Source of the DNA: Myxococcus dinghuensis
GTDB lineage: Bacteria; Myxococcota; Myxococcia; Myxococcales; Myxococcaceae
Assembly (NCBI RefSeq): GCF_024198235.1
Contig: NZ_JAKCFB010000053.1
Span: 1 to 53,792 of the forward strand
Direction: 5' to 3'
DNA length: 53,792 nucleotides
In this document: positions 9,126 to 19,671 of the stretch, in pieces
Numbering within the stretch: the first letter of the stretch is position 1
Layout of the letters: each line of letters opens with the position of its first letter
Position numbers and translations under genes: made by a program
Notes under the pieces: generated by a model
Told to the model about the DNA's origin: nothing
Database searches by the model: none
The model's input: the letters and a program-made list of their open reading frames with translations, nothing else

Positions 9126-10849
9126 GCTTCTTCGACACCCACCTGCTCAACCTCGTCGTCTTCCTGCCGCTCGTGTTCGCGGCGCTGGTGCTGGTGCTGC
9201 CGGCCAGCGAGCCGGGGCAGATCCGCACCGTCACGCTCATCGGCATGCTGGTGGACCTGGTCGCCGGCGTGTGGGCGTACACGCGCTTCGAGCCGGGCGG
9301 CGCGGAGTTCCAGCTCGAGTACCGCGTCCACTGGTTCAAGGAGTTCGGGCTCAGCTACCACCTGGGCGTGGACGGCCTGGCCATCAGCCTGCTGCTGCTG
9401 ACGGTGTTCCTGGGCCCGCTGGTGGTGCTCGCCTCCACCACGTACATCAGCCACCGCATCAAGGAGTTCCACCTGGCGCTGCTGGTGCTCCAGACCACGA
9501 TGCTGGGCGCGCTGGTGTCGCTGGACGTGCTGCTCTTCTACATCTTCTTCGAGGCCATGCTCATCCCCATGTACCTCATGGTGGGTGTGTGGGGCGCCGA
9601 GGACCGCCAGATGGCGGCGGTGAAGTTCTTCCTCTACACCCTGGTGGGCTCGCTGCTGATGCTGGTGGCGCTCATCGCCGTGTACTTCATCAGCGCTCCG
9701 GCGGGCGCGCGCTCCTTCGACTACGCGAGCATGTACAACGGCCTGCTGGAGGCCAACCGCCAGTTGTCCGCGTGCCGCGCGGGACCGGAGGGCGCGTGTG
9801 ATTCGCTGACGGGCCTGGCCGGGACGCTGCACACGTATGGCCCGTGGATGTTCGCGGCCTTCGCGCTGGCGTTCGCCATCAAGGTCCCGATGTGGCCGGT
9901 ACACACCTGGTTGCCCGACGCGCACGTGCAGGCGCCGGTGGCCGGCTCCATGATTCTGGCCGGCGTCATGCTGAAGATGGGCACCTTCGGCTTCTGGCGC
10001 TACGCGATTCCGTTCTTCCCGGTGGCGGCGCAGATGGCGCGGCCCTTCCTGGCCACGCTGTCGGTCATCGGCATCGTGTACGGCGCGCTGATGTGCCTGG
10101 CGCAGCGGGACATCAAGAAGCTCATCGCCTACTCGTCCGTCAGCCACCTGGGCTACTGCATGCTGGGCATGCTGGCGGTGACGGCCGAGGGCGCCACGGG
10201 CAGCGCGTACCAGATGCTCAACCACGGCGTGTCCACGGGCGCGCTGTTCCTCCTCTTCGGCTTCCTGTACGAGCGGCGCCACTCGCGCCTGATGGCGGAC
10301 TTCGGCGGCATCGCCAAGGTGATGCCGGTGTTCACCGCCTTCTTCATCGTCATCACGTTCTCGTCGGTGGCGGTGCCGGGCACCAACGGCTTCATCGGTG
10401 AGTTCCTCGTCCTGCTGGGTACGTTCAAGAGCGACCTGGGCGCGGCGGCGGGCAACCCGCACCTGACGACGGTGTTCGGCGCCTTCGCCACCCTGGGCGT
10501 CATCCTGGGCGCGGCGTACATGCTGTGGATGGTGCAGAAGGTGTTCTTCGGCAGCCTGACGCACCGGGAGAACCAGCACCTGCGCGACATCGGCCTGCGG
10601 GAGACCCTCACCGTGCTGCCCTTCATCGCCCTGGTGGGCGTGATGGGCCTGATGCCGCAGCCCTTCCTGGACCGGCTGGCGCCGTCGACCGACCGTTTCA
10701 TCGCCCGGGCCCGCGTGGGCATCCCCGGCGCTCCCCAGGCCGAGCAGGTGCGCGTGGAGGTGATGTCGCTGCCCTCCAACCCCACCGCGGCCGCGCCGCA
10801 GGGCAGCGCTCCCCTCGCCGCCCGGGACGTCCCCTCGCCGCGGCAGTAG
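9122..10849 (+). CDS. nuoM: NADH:quinone oxidoreductase subunit M (proton-pumping antiporter-like)
   Basis: Middle antiporter-like membrane subunit of complex I. 575 residues, longer than the roughly 509 of E. coli. Conserved blocks include YIFFEAMLIPMYLMVGVWG with the key Glu, FAIKVPMWPVHTWLPDAH, and DIKKLIAYSSVSHLGYCMLG with the proton-channel Lys. An extra 40-residue hydrophilic tail (about 535-575, rich in Ala, Pro and Ser) has no counterpart in typical NuoM. Translationally coupled to nuoL by the ATGA overlap. Confidence 0.97.
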   Translation: MSFFDTHLLNLVVFLPLVFAALVLVLPASEPGQIRTVTLIGMLVDLVAGVWAYTRFEPGGAEFQLEYRVHWFKEFGLSYHLGVDGLAISLLLLTVFLGPLVVLASTTYISHRIKEFHLALLVLQTTMLGALVSLDVLLFYIFFEAMLIPMYLMVGVWGAEDRQMAAVKFFLYTLVGSLLMLVALIAVYFISAPAGARSFDYASMYNGLLEANRQLSACRAGPEGACDSLTGLAGTLHTYGPWMFAAFALAFAIKVPMWPVHTWLPDAHVQAPVAGSMILAGVMLKMGTFGFWRYAIPFFPVAAQMARPFLATLSVIGIVYGALMCLAQRDIKKLIAYSSVSHLGYCMLGMLAVTAEGATGSAYQMLNHGVSTGALFLLFGFLYERRHSRLMADFGGIAKVMPVFTAFFIVITFSSVAVPGTNGFIGEFLVLLGTFKSDLGAAAGNPHLTTVFGAFATLGVILGAAYMLWMVQKVFFGSLTHRENQHLRDIGLRETLTVLPFIALVGVMGLMPQPFLDRLAPSTDRFIARARVGIPGAPQAEQVRVEVMSLPSNPTAAAPQGSAPLAARDVPSPRQ

Positions 10850-10868
10850 GCCGCCAGAGCTTCCGACC

Positions 10869-12428
10869 ATGAACCTGCCCAACCTCACCCTGGCAGACTT
10901 CCTCCCGCTGTTCCCGGCCATCATCATGGTGGCGGGCGCCTCCGTCCTGCTGCTGTCGGAGGTGTTCCTCAGCGCCACCTCGTCGCGCGCCTACCAGGCC
11001 GTGCTCACCGTGGTGACGGCGGTGGCGGCCGGCTTCGCGGCGCTGACGGCCATGTTCGAGCCGGCGCACGAGGTGTTCCTCGGCTTCGGCGTGCTGGACC
11101 CCTTCTCCAGCTTCCTCACCTTCGTGGTGTGCGTGGGCCTGGCGCTCGCGGCGCTCAGCTCCGTGAGCTTCCTGCGCAAGCGGGGCGCGGAGCGCGGCGA
11201 GTTCTACGCGCTGATGCTGTTCGCCGCGGCGGGCATGAGCCTGCTGGCCATGTCGAACGAGCTCATCACGCTGTTCGTCAACCTGGAGGTCCTCTCCATC
11301 GCCACCTACGCGCTGACGTCGTACCTGCGGCGCGGCACGCGGCCGAGCGAGGCGGGCTTCAAGTACTTCATCCTGGGCGCCTTCTCCTCCGCGGTGCTGC
11401 TGTACGGCTCCGCGCTGCTGTACGGCGCCACCGGCTCCACGAAGCTGACGGACATGGTGGGCCCGCTGTCGGGTGCGCTCGCGGCGCAGCCGCTCCTGGT
11501 CTACGCGGGCCTCATCCTGGTGGGCGCGGGCTTCGCCTTCAAGGTCGCGGCGGTGCCGTTCCACATGTGGACGCCGGACGTGTACGAGGGCGCCCCCACC
11601 CCGGTGACGGCGCTGATGAGCGCGGGCGTGAAGGCCGCGGCGTTCGCGGCGCTGGTGCGCGTGTTCCTCACGCTGGGCAAGGGCATCGACCCGCACCTGC
11701 CGCTGGTCCTCTTCTCCGTGCTGGCCTTCCTCACCATGGTGGCGGGCAACCTGCTGGCCATCCCGCAGCGCAACGTGAAGCGCATGCTGGCGTACTCCTC
11801 CATCGCGCACGCCGGCTACCTGCTGGTGGGCGTGGCGGCGCTGTTCGTCACCGGCCCGGGTGAGCAGTTCCGCCTGCTCGGCCCCTCCGAGCTGACGGGC
11901 GGCACGCCGGTGGACCTGGCCCGCGCGCAGGCCCTGCGCGGCATCCTCTTCTACCTGCTGGCCTACACGTTCAGCGCGGTGGGCGCCTTCGCCATGGTGT
12001 CCGCGCTGGAGCGCCGGGAGGACGAGGAGAAGGGCACCGCCTGGGACCTGGAGCGCTTCAGCGGACTGGCGCAGCGCCGCCCGGGTTACGCGGTGGCCAT
12101 GGCCGCGTTCATGCTGTCGCTGGGCGGGATTCCTCCCACCATCGGCTTCATGAGCAAGCTGCTCATCTTCCAGAGCGCGGTGGACTCGGGCCTCGTCGGC
12201 CTGGCCATCGTCGGCGTGCTCTCCAGCGCCGCGGGCGTCTATTACTACCTGCGCGTGGTGGTCTACATGTTCATGCGCCCGGTGCCCGAGGGCGCCCAGA
12301 CGCTCGAGCGAAGCTGGTCCACGGAGCTCACGCTCGTCCTCTCCACCGCCGCGGTGGTGGTCCTGGGCATCCTCCCCGGCCCCATCACCGCCTGGCTGCA
12401 GCAGGCCAGCCGCATCTTCGGCCTGTAG
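10869..12428 (+). CDS. nuoN: NADH:quinone oxidoreductase subunit N (proton-pumping antiporter-like)
   Basis: Third antiporter-like membrane subunit of complex I and last gene of the run. 519 residues with about 14 helices. Family blocks seen: LFVNLEVLSIATYALTSYLR, FKVAAVPFHMWTPDVYEGAP and RNVKRMLAYSSIAHAGYLLVG. It starts 19 bases after nuoM and ends 99 bases before the convergent acetyltransferase gene, with a hairpin between them. Confidence 0.97.
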   Translation: MNLPNLTLADFLPLFPAIIMVAGASVLLLSEVFLSATSSRAYQAVLTVVTAVAAGFAALTAMFEPAHEVFLGFGVLDPFSSFLTFVVCVGLALAALSSVSFLRKRGAERGEFYALMLFAAAGMSLLAMSNELITLFVNLEVLSIATYALTSYLRRGTRPSEAGFKYFILGAFSSAVLLYGSALLYGATGSTKLTDMVGPLSGALAAQPLLVYAGLILVGAGFAFKVAAVPFHMWTPDVYEGAPTPVTALMSAGVKAAAFAALVRVFLTLGKGIDPHLPLVLFSVLAFLTMVAGNLLAIPQRNVKRMLAYSSIAHAGYLLVGVAALFVTGPGEQFRLLGPSELTGGTPVDLARAQALRGILFYLLAYTFSAVGAFAMVSALERREDEEKGTAWDLERFSGLAQRRPGYAVAMAAFMLSLGGIPPTIGFMSKLLIFQSAVDSGLVGLAIVGVLSSAAGVYYYLRVVVYMFMRPVPEGAQTLERSWSTELTLVLSTAAVVVLGILPGPITAWLQQASRIFGL

Positions 12429-12435
12429 TCGACTC

Positions 12436-12452
12436 GGGGCTCCCCGAGCCCC
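12436..12452. terminator. GC-rich hairpin after nuoN
   Basis: A perfect 7-bp stem GGGGCTC/GAGCCCC with a 3-base loop, beginning 7 bases past the nuoN stop. No T-run follows. It lies between convergent genes, so it could serve either strand. The small loop and missing T-run keep confidence moderate. Confidence 0.45.
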
Positions 12453-12527
12453 GGTCGCTCCACCGCCCGCCCCGGCCTCGTGCTCGGGCGGGCGTCGTGC
12501 TTCCGGGGCCTCGCGCGTCCCCGTCCG

Positions 12528-13385
12528 CTACCGCGACCCGAGGAGGTCCGGAGCGGGCAGCGGGCCACGCAGCTCGAAGGTCTCCAGCCTCACTCCGGCG
12601 CCGGCCTCGCGCAGCCGGGACTCCAGCGCCGCGTCGTCCGTCACCACCACGCCCAGGGACGCGCGCGTCTCGCCGAGCAGCGCGAAGGCGTGTTCCAGCA
12701 ACACGCGCGCGTGCCCCAGGGACACGGCGAAGAAGGGGAACAGCACGGCGGCGGGGGCGCGCACGTCCATCATCCCCAGCACCTCCCCTGCCCCGCCGTC
12801 CTCGCGAGACAGCCGCAGCAGTTGGTGCGAGCCGAGCGTCGCGAAGCGCGCGAGCTTGCCGGGCAGCAGCCCGAAGGCCTCCGTCAGCACGGGCCAGTCC
12901 GCCTCCAAGGCCGGCACCACGGCGAGGCGCTCCGGCGAGGCCGGCAACGTGGCCACCTGCGCCCGCGTGACGCCCAGGTTCACCGCCTGCCGTGAGGGCC
13001 GCAGCCCCAGGGACGCGTAGAGCGCGAGCGCGGCGGTGTTGTCCCGCTTCACGTTGAGCGTCCAGTCGCGGCAGCCGCGCGCCCGGAAGGACTCGGCGAC
13101 CTGCCCCATCACCCACCGTCCCACGCCCTGCCGGCGGACGGCCGCGTCCACGACGAGCTGCTGCACGTAGCCCAGCGTCCCCAGCACCTCCGTCGAGGTG
13201 TAGCCCACCACCCCACCCGGCCCGTCCACCATGCGCGTGCGCGGCGCCACCTCCCGCTGCCACAGGGCCAGGTCCGGAGGTGGATCATCCACGCCCAGCT
13301 CCCGGAACAGCCTCGAGAAGGCCGCATGGTCCTCGGCGCCCGCGGCCCGAAGCCGCCAGGGCCCTTGTCGCACCTCTTCCTTCAT
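12528..13385 (-). CDS. GNAT-family N-acetyltransferase
   Basis: 285 residues. The N-terminal half (about 10-145) is a GNAT fold; the acetyl-CoA loop reads RRQGVGRWVM, matching the family's (R/Q)xxGxG/A motif, and is followed by LNVKRDNTAALALYASLGL, the typical last helix and strand. The C-terminal half (about 150-285) looks like a second, degenerate GNAT-like repeat without a clear acetyl-CoA loop. Substrate unknown. It is transcribed away from the pxr small-RNA gene on the same strand, starting 37 bases beyond the pxr terminator, so read-through could contribute to its expression. Confidence 0.8.
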   Translation of the reverse strand: MKEEVRQGPWRLRAAGAEDHAAFSRLFRELGVDDPPPDLALWQREVAPRTRMVDGPGGVVGYTSTEVLGTLGYVQQLVVDAAVRRQGVGRWVMGQVAESFRARGCRDWTLNVKRDNTAALALYASLGLRPSRQAVNLGVTRAQVATLPASPERLAVVPALEADWPVLTEAFGLLPGKLARFATLGSHQLLRLSREDGGAGEVLGMMDVRAPAAVLFPFFAVSLGHARVLLEHAFALLGETRASLGVVVTDDAALESRLREAGAGVRLETFELRGPLPAPDLLGSR

Positions 13386-13421
13386 GGGGGGATGCTACGC
13401 GACGCGGGACTCATGACGCCC

Positions 13422-13462
13422 AAAAGAAGGCGGCCCAGCGCTCCGTAGGAGCACCGGGCCGC
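13422..13462 (-). terminator. Intrinsic terminator of the pxr small RNA
   Basis: Outer stem GCGGCCC/GGGCCGC (13430-13436 with 13456-13462) and inner stem GCTCC/GGAGC around a 3-base loop, followed on the minus strand by CTTCTTTT (13429-13422). This is the best T-tailed terminator in the window and points away from the sigma-54 promoter at 13553-13568. Confidence 0.75.
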
Positions 13463-13542
13463 GGGTCTTCTGAAGGTGACTCACCGGAAGTGCTGAAGGG
13501 GTGGGGGGGAACCGCCTTCAGCCTCGCTTCGATGTGTCCCGC
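13422..13542 (-). ncRNA. pxr: Pxr-type small regulatory RNA (blocks fruiting-body development)
   Basis: Predicted transcript of about 120 nt from a sigma-54 start near 13542 to the T-run at 13422. Stem-loop 1 (13492-13522): 8-bp stem GCTGAAGG/CCTTCAGC, extended by two pairs, with a loop of seven consecutive C (13509-13503). Stem-loop 2 is a GGTG/CACC hairpin inside flanking CTTC/GAAG (about 13463-13490). Stem-loop 3 is the terminator. From memory, M. xanthus Pxr is about 110 nt, has three stem-loops with a C-run in the first, needs sigma-54, and lies next to an NtrC-like regulator. All four match. In M. xanthus it prevents development when nutrients are plentiful. The exact 5' end is inferred from promoter spacing. 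Confidence 0.8.
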
Positions 13543-13552
13543 GGATTCCTTT

Positions 13553-13568
13553 AGCAGTCGCCGTGCCA
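13553..13568 (-). promoter_or_regulatory. Sigma-54 (-24/-12) promoter of pxr
   Basis: On the minus strand TGGCACG (13568-13562) is followed by four bases and CTGCT, so the invariant GG and GC are exactly ten bases apart. Only the first T of the -12 TTGC is changed. The predicted start is near 13542, just ahead of stem-loop 1. The nearest coding gene upstream on the same strand encodes a sigma-54 activator. Confidence 0.82.
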
Positions 13569-13641
13569 GTGTCGTCGTCCAGACAAAACCCAGTTTTCTC
13601 AAGTACTTAGAGCCACTGTCCGTCCGGGCACCTTCACTGGA

Positions 13642-13671
13642 CTGCATTTCATGCCTGCAATCGGCTTGCAG
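13642..13671. promoter_or_regulatory. Probable activator-binding sites upstream of pxr
   Basis: An inverted repeat CTGCAA-N5-TTGCAG (13655-13671) is preceded by a second, shorter dyad CTGCAT-TTC-ATGCC (13642-13655) with the same CTGCA core. They lie about 100-130 bases upstream of the predicted pxr start, the usual distance for NtrC-type enhancers, and within 140 bases of the activator gene's end. A further palindrome AAGTACTT lies at 13601-13608. Binding by the neighbouring response regulator is inference. Confidence 0.5.
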
Positions 13672-13747
13672 AACTGAAAAAAGGTAATGAATTCAGTCGA
13701 TTGTGTTTTTCACCGATGAACCCGGGCCATTTCGGATCTGAATCCAA

Positions 13748-13768
13748 AGGTGTGCGAAAGTTACACCT
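13748..13768 (-). terminator. Weak hairpin after the sigma-54 activator gene
   Basis: A 6-bp stem AGGTGT/ACACCT with a 9-base loop, 12 bases beyond the stop of the activator gene on the minus strand. No T-run follows. It could be a terminator or an operator dyad. This and the pxr elements account for the 394-bp space between the activator and the acetyltransferase. Confidence 0.3.
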
Positions 13769-13779
13769 GTGGCCCTCGC

Positions 13780-15221
<1,442 letters not shown>

Positions 15222-15225
<4 letters not shown>

Positions 15226-17738
15226 GGGAAGGACGGGGGCTGGGAGAGGGGCAGCCGGAACGTGAAGGTAGTACCCCGACCGGGAATGCTGTCCACGGCG
15301 ATTTCACCGCGGTGCTCCTCCAGGATGCGTTTCACGACGGCCAGGCCCAGGCCCGTACCCTGGGCCTTGGTGGTGAAGAAGGGTTCGAACACGCGGTGGA
15401 GCAGCTCGGCCGGAATCCCCGGCCCCTGGTCCGCCACGTCGATGCGCAGTTGCTCGCGGCCGGCGTGGGCCTCCCGGCGCGCGCGCACCTGCACCAGCCC
15501 GCCCTGCGGCATGGACTGGATGGCGTTGACGGCGACGTTGACGAGCGCCTGCCGGATGAGCCGGCGGTCCATGGGCACCGGGGGCAGCCCCGGCTCCACC
15601 TCGGACTTGATGAGCACGGTGCGCTCGGAGCCGCCGCCCTGCGCGCGCGCCGCCTCCAGCGAGTCCTGGAGCACGCGGCCCAGGTCCTCGTGCTGGAGCA
15701 CCGGATCCCTGGGCCGCGTGTAGTCGAGCAGGTCGCCCACCATGCGGTTGAGCCGGTCGCTCTCCTCGCCCAGGATGTCCAGGAGCATCCCCGCGTCGCC
15801 GCTGGGCTCCAGCAGGCGCCGCAGCGACGCCACCGCGTTGAAGATGACGCCCAGGGGGTTGCGCACCTCGTGGGCGACGATGGCGGACAGCTCGCCCAGC
15901 GCGGCCAGCCGCTCGCGCTTCACCATCTCCGCGCGCGTGGCGGCCAGCTCCGCGTAGCTGGCCCACAGGGACTCGTACAGCCGCGCGTTGGCGATGGACA
16001 GGGCCAACTGGCCGCACGTCGCCTCCGCCAGTTCGATGAGCTCCGGGCCGAACGTGCGCGAGCGCCGCGTGTCGTCCACCAGCACCACGCCGATGAGCTC
16101 CTCGCGCGAGGTGAGCGGCAGCGCCAGCAAGGCCTTCTCGCCGAAGCGTTGGGCCAACTGCGCGTTGAAGCCACCGCCGGACGTCTCCACGTCCTCGATG
16201 GCCACCGGCCTGCGCTCACGCGCCGCGCGCGCCGCCACGCTGTCGCTGCCCAGCGACAGCACCACCGTGCGGAAGAAGTCGCGGTGCGCCGCGGACGCCG
16301 CCGCGCCCCGCAGGGCCTTGGCGGACTCGTCGTACAGCATGATGTAGCAGTTGGACACGTCCAGCAGGTGGACGAGGAAGTCGGAGGCCACGTCGAGGAT
16401 GCTGGAGGTCTCCAGCACGCCGGACGTGGTGCGCGCCAGGTCCAGCAGCAGGCGCGTCTCCGTCAACTGGCGCGCCGCCTCCGAGCGCAGCCGGCGCTGC
16501 TCCAGCAGCGTCACCAGCAGCTCCGCCAGCGTCCCCAGCAGCCGGATGTCGCGCGCGTCGAAGGGACGGTCCGGCGCCCGCAGCACCTGCAGCACGCCGC
16601 GCACCTCCCCGCCCCGCGCCAGCCGCACCACCGCCCCGCTGCCCAGGCGCCCCGCCGAGGCCTCGCCCAGCGCCAGCGCCTGCTCCGGCGAGGACAGCTC
16701 CCCGTCGAGCGCGTCCGGCACCGTGCGCGCCATCACCCCGCCCAGCCGCGCCGGGTCGCCGTCCCGGCCCACGGCCTCGGCGAGCCCCACGTGCGCCGAC
16801 AGCGCCATGGGCCCCTCGGGCGTGTGGGTCAGGTGCAGCACCGCGGCCTCCGCGAGCAGCAGCTCCGCCACGCGCGTGAGGAAGTCCTCGGGCGTGGGTG
16901 GAATCGGCCGCGCCACGAAGCGGGCCACCTCCGCCACCGCGCCCATCTCCCACCGGCTGCGCGCGCCATCCGCCTGCACGCGCGCGTCCGTGAGCGCCGC
17001 GCCCACCACCTTCGCGAAGAGCGTCAGCACCGAGCCGTGGCGCGGCGCCACCCACGGCCCCTCCATGCGCAGCACCTCCGCCTGGGGGCCGCCCACGGGG
17101 ATGTAGACGTGCGAGGGCGAGGCGCTCCCCGGCCCCCCGAAGACGGGCCGTCCGTCCGACAGCGCCTCCAGGCCCAGGTGGAGGTCCTCCGGGAGCGCTC
17201 CGCCATCGAGCGGGAACAACCGGACGCCGTCCCAGCGCAGCAGCCGGACGCGGAAGCCCGCGGCCTCCAACCCCTTGAGCGCCACGCGGCGCACCGCGTC
17301 CTCGGAGTGGGCGGAGACCAGGTTGGCGGACGTCTCCACCAGCCGCTCGGCCATGGACAGCTCCGGCGGTCGCTCCACCAGTGGCAGCAGGTTGAGCAGG
17401 AGCGCGCGGCGCCCGTCGTCCAGGAGGAGCAGGGACGCGTACAGGGCCACCTCGCGCGCGCCGCCGCCCGCCTGGGGCACCTGATACATCTGCGTCACGG
17501 GCTCCAGCGGGGCGCCGGACTCGAGCCACTGGTAGCGCTCGACGAGCCGGCTGCGCTCCTCCGGCTGGACGAAGTCCAGGGCCGAGCGTCCCTCCACCTG
17601 CTCCCGGGGCAGCCCCAGCAGCGCGAGGTACGCGTCGTTCGCGGCGGACACACGCCCCTCCACCACCGCGAGCACGGGGTTGGCGAAGGGCTCGATGAAG
17701 GCGCGCAGCGACGCCTCGCTGTATTGCCTCGTGCTCAT
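15222..17738 (-). CDS. NtrB-type cytosolic histidine kinase with PAS and GAF-like domains
   Basis: 838 residues, no signal peptide or membrane helix. An N-terminal PAS domain (about 10-125) is followed by two or three GAF-like sensor segments (about 145-590; the clearest, about 440-580, contains ALLALPLTSREELIGVVLVDD). The HisKA helix has LSAIVAHEVRNPLG with His623. The HATPase domain carries the N box (VNVAVNAIQ), G1 (DQGPGIP), F box (FEPFFTTK) and G2 (GTGLGLAVV). It overlaps selB by four bases upstream and the sigma-54 regulator by four bases downstream, so all three should be co-translated. The soluble sensors suggest an internal signal; which one cannot be read from sequence. Confidence 0.93.
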
Positions 17739-19651
17739 CCGCGACGCAGCACCCGCTTCTCGCCCACCCGGAGCGTCACCTTCTCACGGTCGAAGTACTC
17801 GGACAGGGGGATGACGAACTTGCGGCTCTGTCCCACCAGCTCCTTGAAGCCCTGGGTCGTAATCTCCTTCTTCTCGCGAAGGTGGGCAACCAGCCGCTCC
17901 CGCAGGGCCGCCAGGGCCCCCGCGTCGAAGCACAGCTCCTCGCTGACGCGCACCACCGCCCCCTGGGCCGCCAGCACCTTCAGCAGCTCGCGCAGGCGGG
18001 GCTCGGGGAGCTGGAGCTTCTGCGACAGCTCGTTCTGCGTGGGCGGAGACAGCCCCGCCGCGGACAGCTCCGCCGCGAGCCGAGCCCGCGCGGCCTCGTC
18101 CCCCAGCGACAGCGTGCGACCGCGCCCCGCGAGGCGCGCCACGTCCTTGTCCACCTCCACCTTCCCGGCGTCCACCAGTCCCTGCACCACGCGCTGGAAG
18201 GCCCGCGCGTCCAGCTCCGACGACAACCGCTGCCGGAGCTCCTCGCGGGGCAGCCCTTCCCGCAGGGGCTCGCGCTCGTGGAAGGCCGCCAGCAGCGCGA
18301 GCGAGCGCTCCTGCAGCCCCGCGAGCACCTCGCCCGACAGGAACAGCCGCCGCTCCTTGTCCAGCAGGACCACCCCACCCCGCGCCCCCAGCAGGTCCAG
18401 CGCGCGCGCCAGCACCTTGGGCGCGAGCCCGGAGCGGCCGAACAACTCCTGCTGCGTCAGCCCCCGGTAGCCCGCCTGCCGCAGGAGCCACGCCACCTGC
18501 CCGGCGGCGTCCGCCTCGCGCAGCGGCGCCACCAGCGCCGCGCCCCCCGAGCGCCGCCGCGGCGGAGCGATCGACAGCACCCGGCCCCCCGCCACCGTCG
18601 CCCCGCGCCCGGGCAGCACGCGCGAGCCCCGCAGGATGAAGCGCTGCCCCGCGAGCGCGGCCACGGGCGCGTCGAGCCGAAGCTGCGCCAGGGCCGTCTC
18701 GCCGGGCTCCAGCCGCTCCACGTCCAGCAGCGCCACCGTGGCCTCCACCTGCGCCGTGCCCAGGTGCAACAGCAGCTTGCGGCGGCGCGGCAGCGGCGCC
18801 TCCGCGGACGGCAGCAGCGTCAGCTCCACGTCCAGCATGCGCGTCTCGGGCAGCTCTCCCGCGCGCGTGAGCACCATGCCCCGGCGCAGCGCGTCCGCCT
18901 CCACGCCGCCCAGGTTCACCGCCGCGCGCTCGCCCGCGGAGCCCCGCGACACCGGCTGACCATGACGCTGAACGCCCCGCACGCGCAGGGGCCCTGGCAC
19001 CCCCGGCAGCAGCGACACCGCGTCGTCCACGGACACCGACCCCGACAGGAGCGTGCCCGTCACCACCGTGCCGAAGCCCTTCAGCGTGAAGACGCGGTCC
19101 ACCGGGAGGAAGAGCGGCCCTTCCGAGGGGCGCTTCTCCAACGCGAGCGACGCCCGGGTGAGCGCGGCCCGCAGCGCGTCCAACCCGTCGCCCGTGCGGG
19201 CCGAGCACGGCACCACCGCCGCGCCCTCGAGGAACGTGCCCGCGGTGAGCGCCGCCAGGTCCGCCTCCACCAGCGCGCGCCACTCCGGCCCCAGCTCCTC
19301 GAGCAGGTCGGACTTGGTGAGGGCGATGACCCCCGCGCGCACGCCGAGCAGCCGGCAGATGTCCAGGTGCTCGCGCGTCTGGGGCATGACGCCCTCGTCC
19401 GACGCCACCACCAGCACCGCCAGGTCCACGCCGCCCGCGCCCGCGGCCATGGCCTTCACGAAGCGCTCGTGGCCCGGCACGTCCACCACGCCCGCCACCG
19501 CGCCGTCGTCCAACGTCAGGTGCGCGAAGCCCAGCTCCAGGGTGATGCCCCGGCGCTTCTCCTCCTGGAGACGGTCGGTGTCGATGCCGGTGAGGGCCTT
19601 CACCAGGGACGTCTTGCCGTGGTCGATGTGGCCCGCCGTCCCGAGGATCAT
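17735..19651 (-). CDS. selB: Selenocysteine-specific translation elongation factor
   Basis: Delivers selenocysteyl-tRNA to the ribosome at UGA codons followed by a SECIS hairpin. 638 residues. The GTPase domain starts GTAGHIDHGKT (G1), with DVPGHE (G3) and TKSD (G4). Elongation-factor beta-barrels follow to about residue 370, then a string of winged helices; the last contains FKELVGQSRKFVIPLSEYFDR, highly typical of the SelB mRNA-binding domain. It is the second gene of a probable operon: the phosphoribosyltransferase ends 20 bases upstream and the kinase overlaps its stop. selA, selD and the tRNA gene selC were not seen in the window. Confidence 0.95.
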   Translation of the reverse strand: MILGTAGHIDHGKTSLVKALTGIDTDRLQEEKRRGITLELGFAHLTLDDGAVAGVVDVPGHERFVKAMAAGAGGVDLAVLVVASDEGVMPQTREHLDICRLLGVRAGVIALTKSDLLEELGPEWRALVEADLAALTAGTFLEGAAVVPCSARTGDGLDALRAALTRASLALEKRPSEGPLFLPVDRVFTLKGFGTVVTGTLLSGSVSVDDAVSLLPGVPGPLRVRGVQRHGQPVSRGSAGERAAVNLGGVEADALRRGMVLTRAGELPETRMLDVELTLLPSAEAPLPRRRKLLLHLGTAQVEATVALLDVERLEPGETALAQLRLDAPVAALAGQRFILRGSRVLPGRGATVAGGRVLSIAPPRRRSGGAALVAPLREADAAGQVAWLLRQAGYRGLTQQELFGRSGLAPKVLARALDLLGARGGVVLLDKERRLFLSGEVLAGLQERSLALLAAFHEREPLREGLPREELRQRLSSELDARAFQRVVQGLVDAGKVEVDKDVARLAGRGRTLSLGDEAARARLAAELSAAGLSPPTQNELSQKLQLPEPRLRELLKVLAAQGAVVRVSEELCFDAGALAALRERLVAHLREKKEITTQGFKELVGQSRKFVIPLSEYFDREKVTLRVGEKRVLRRG

Positions 19652-19671
19652 CGCCTCACCGCATCAGTCGC

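Noticed and set aside
13411..13647. A 78-codon minus-strand open frame in the gap before the sigma-54 activator
   Set aside because: It spans the sigma-54 promoter, the C-run stem-loop and the terminator of pxr. It has no ribosome-binding site and reads as low-complexity sequence, so it is a by-product of the RNA gene.
13655..13671. CTGCAA-N5-TTGCAG as a terminator of the sigma-54 activator gene
   Set aside because: No T-run follows on the minus strand. Its position relative to the pxr promoter fits an activator site better.
15312..18470. A 1052-codon plus-strand open frame
   Set aside because: Antisense to the histidine kinase and the end of selB; composition is shadow-like.
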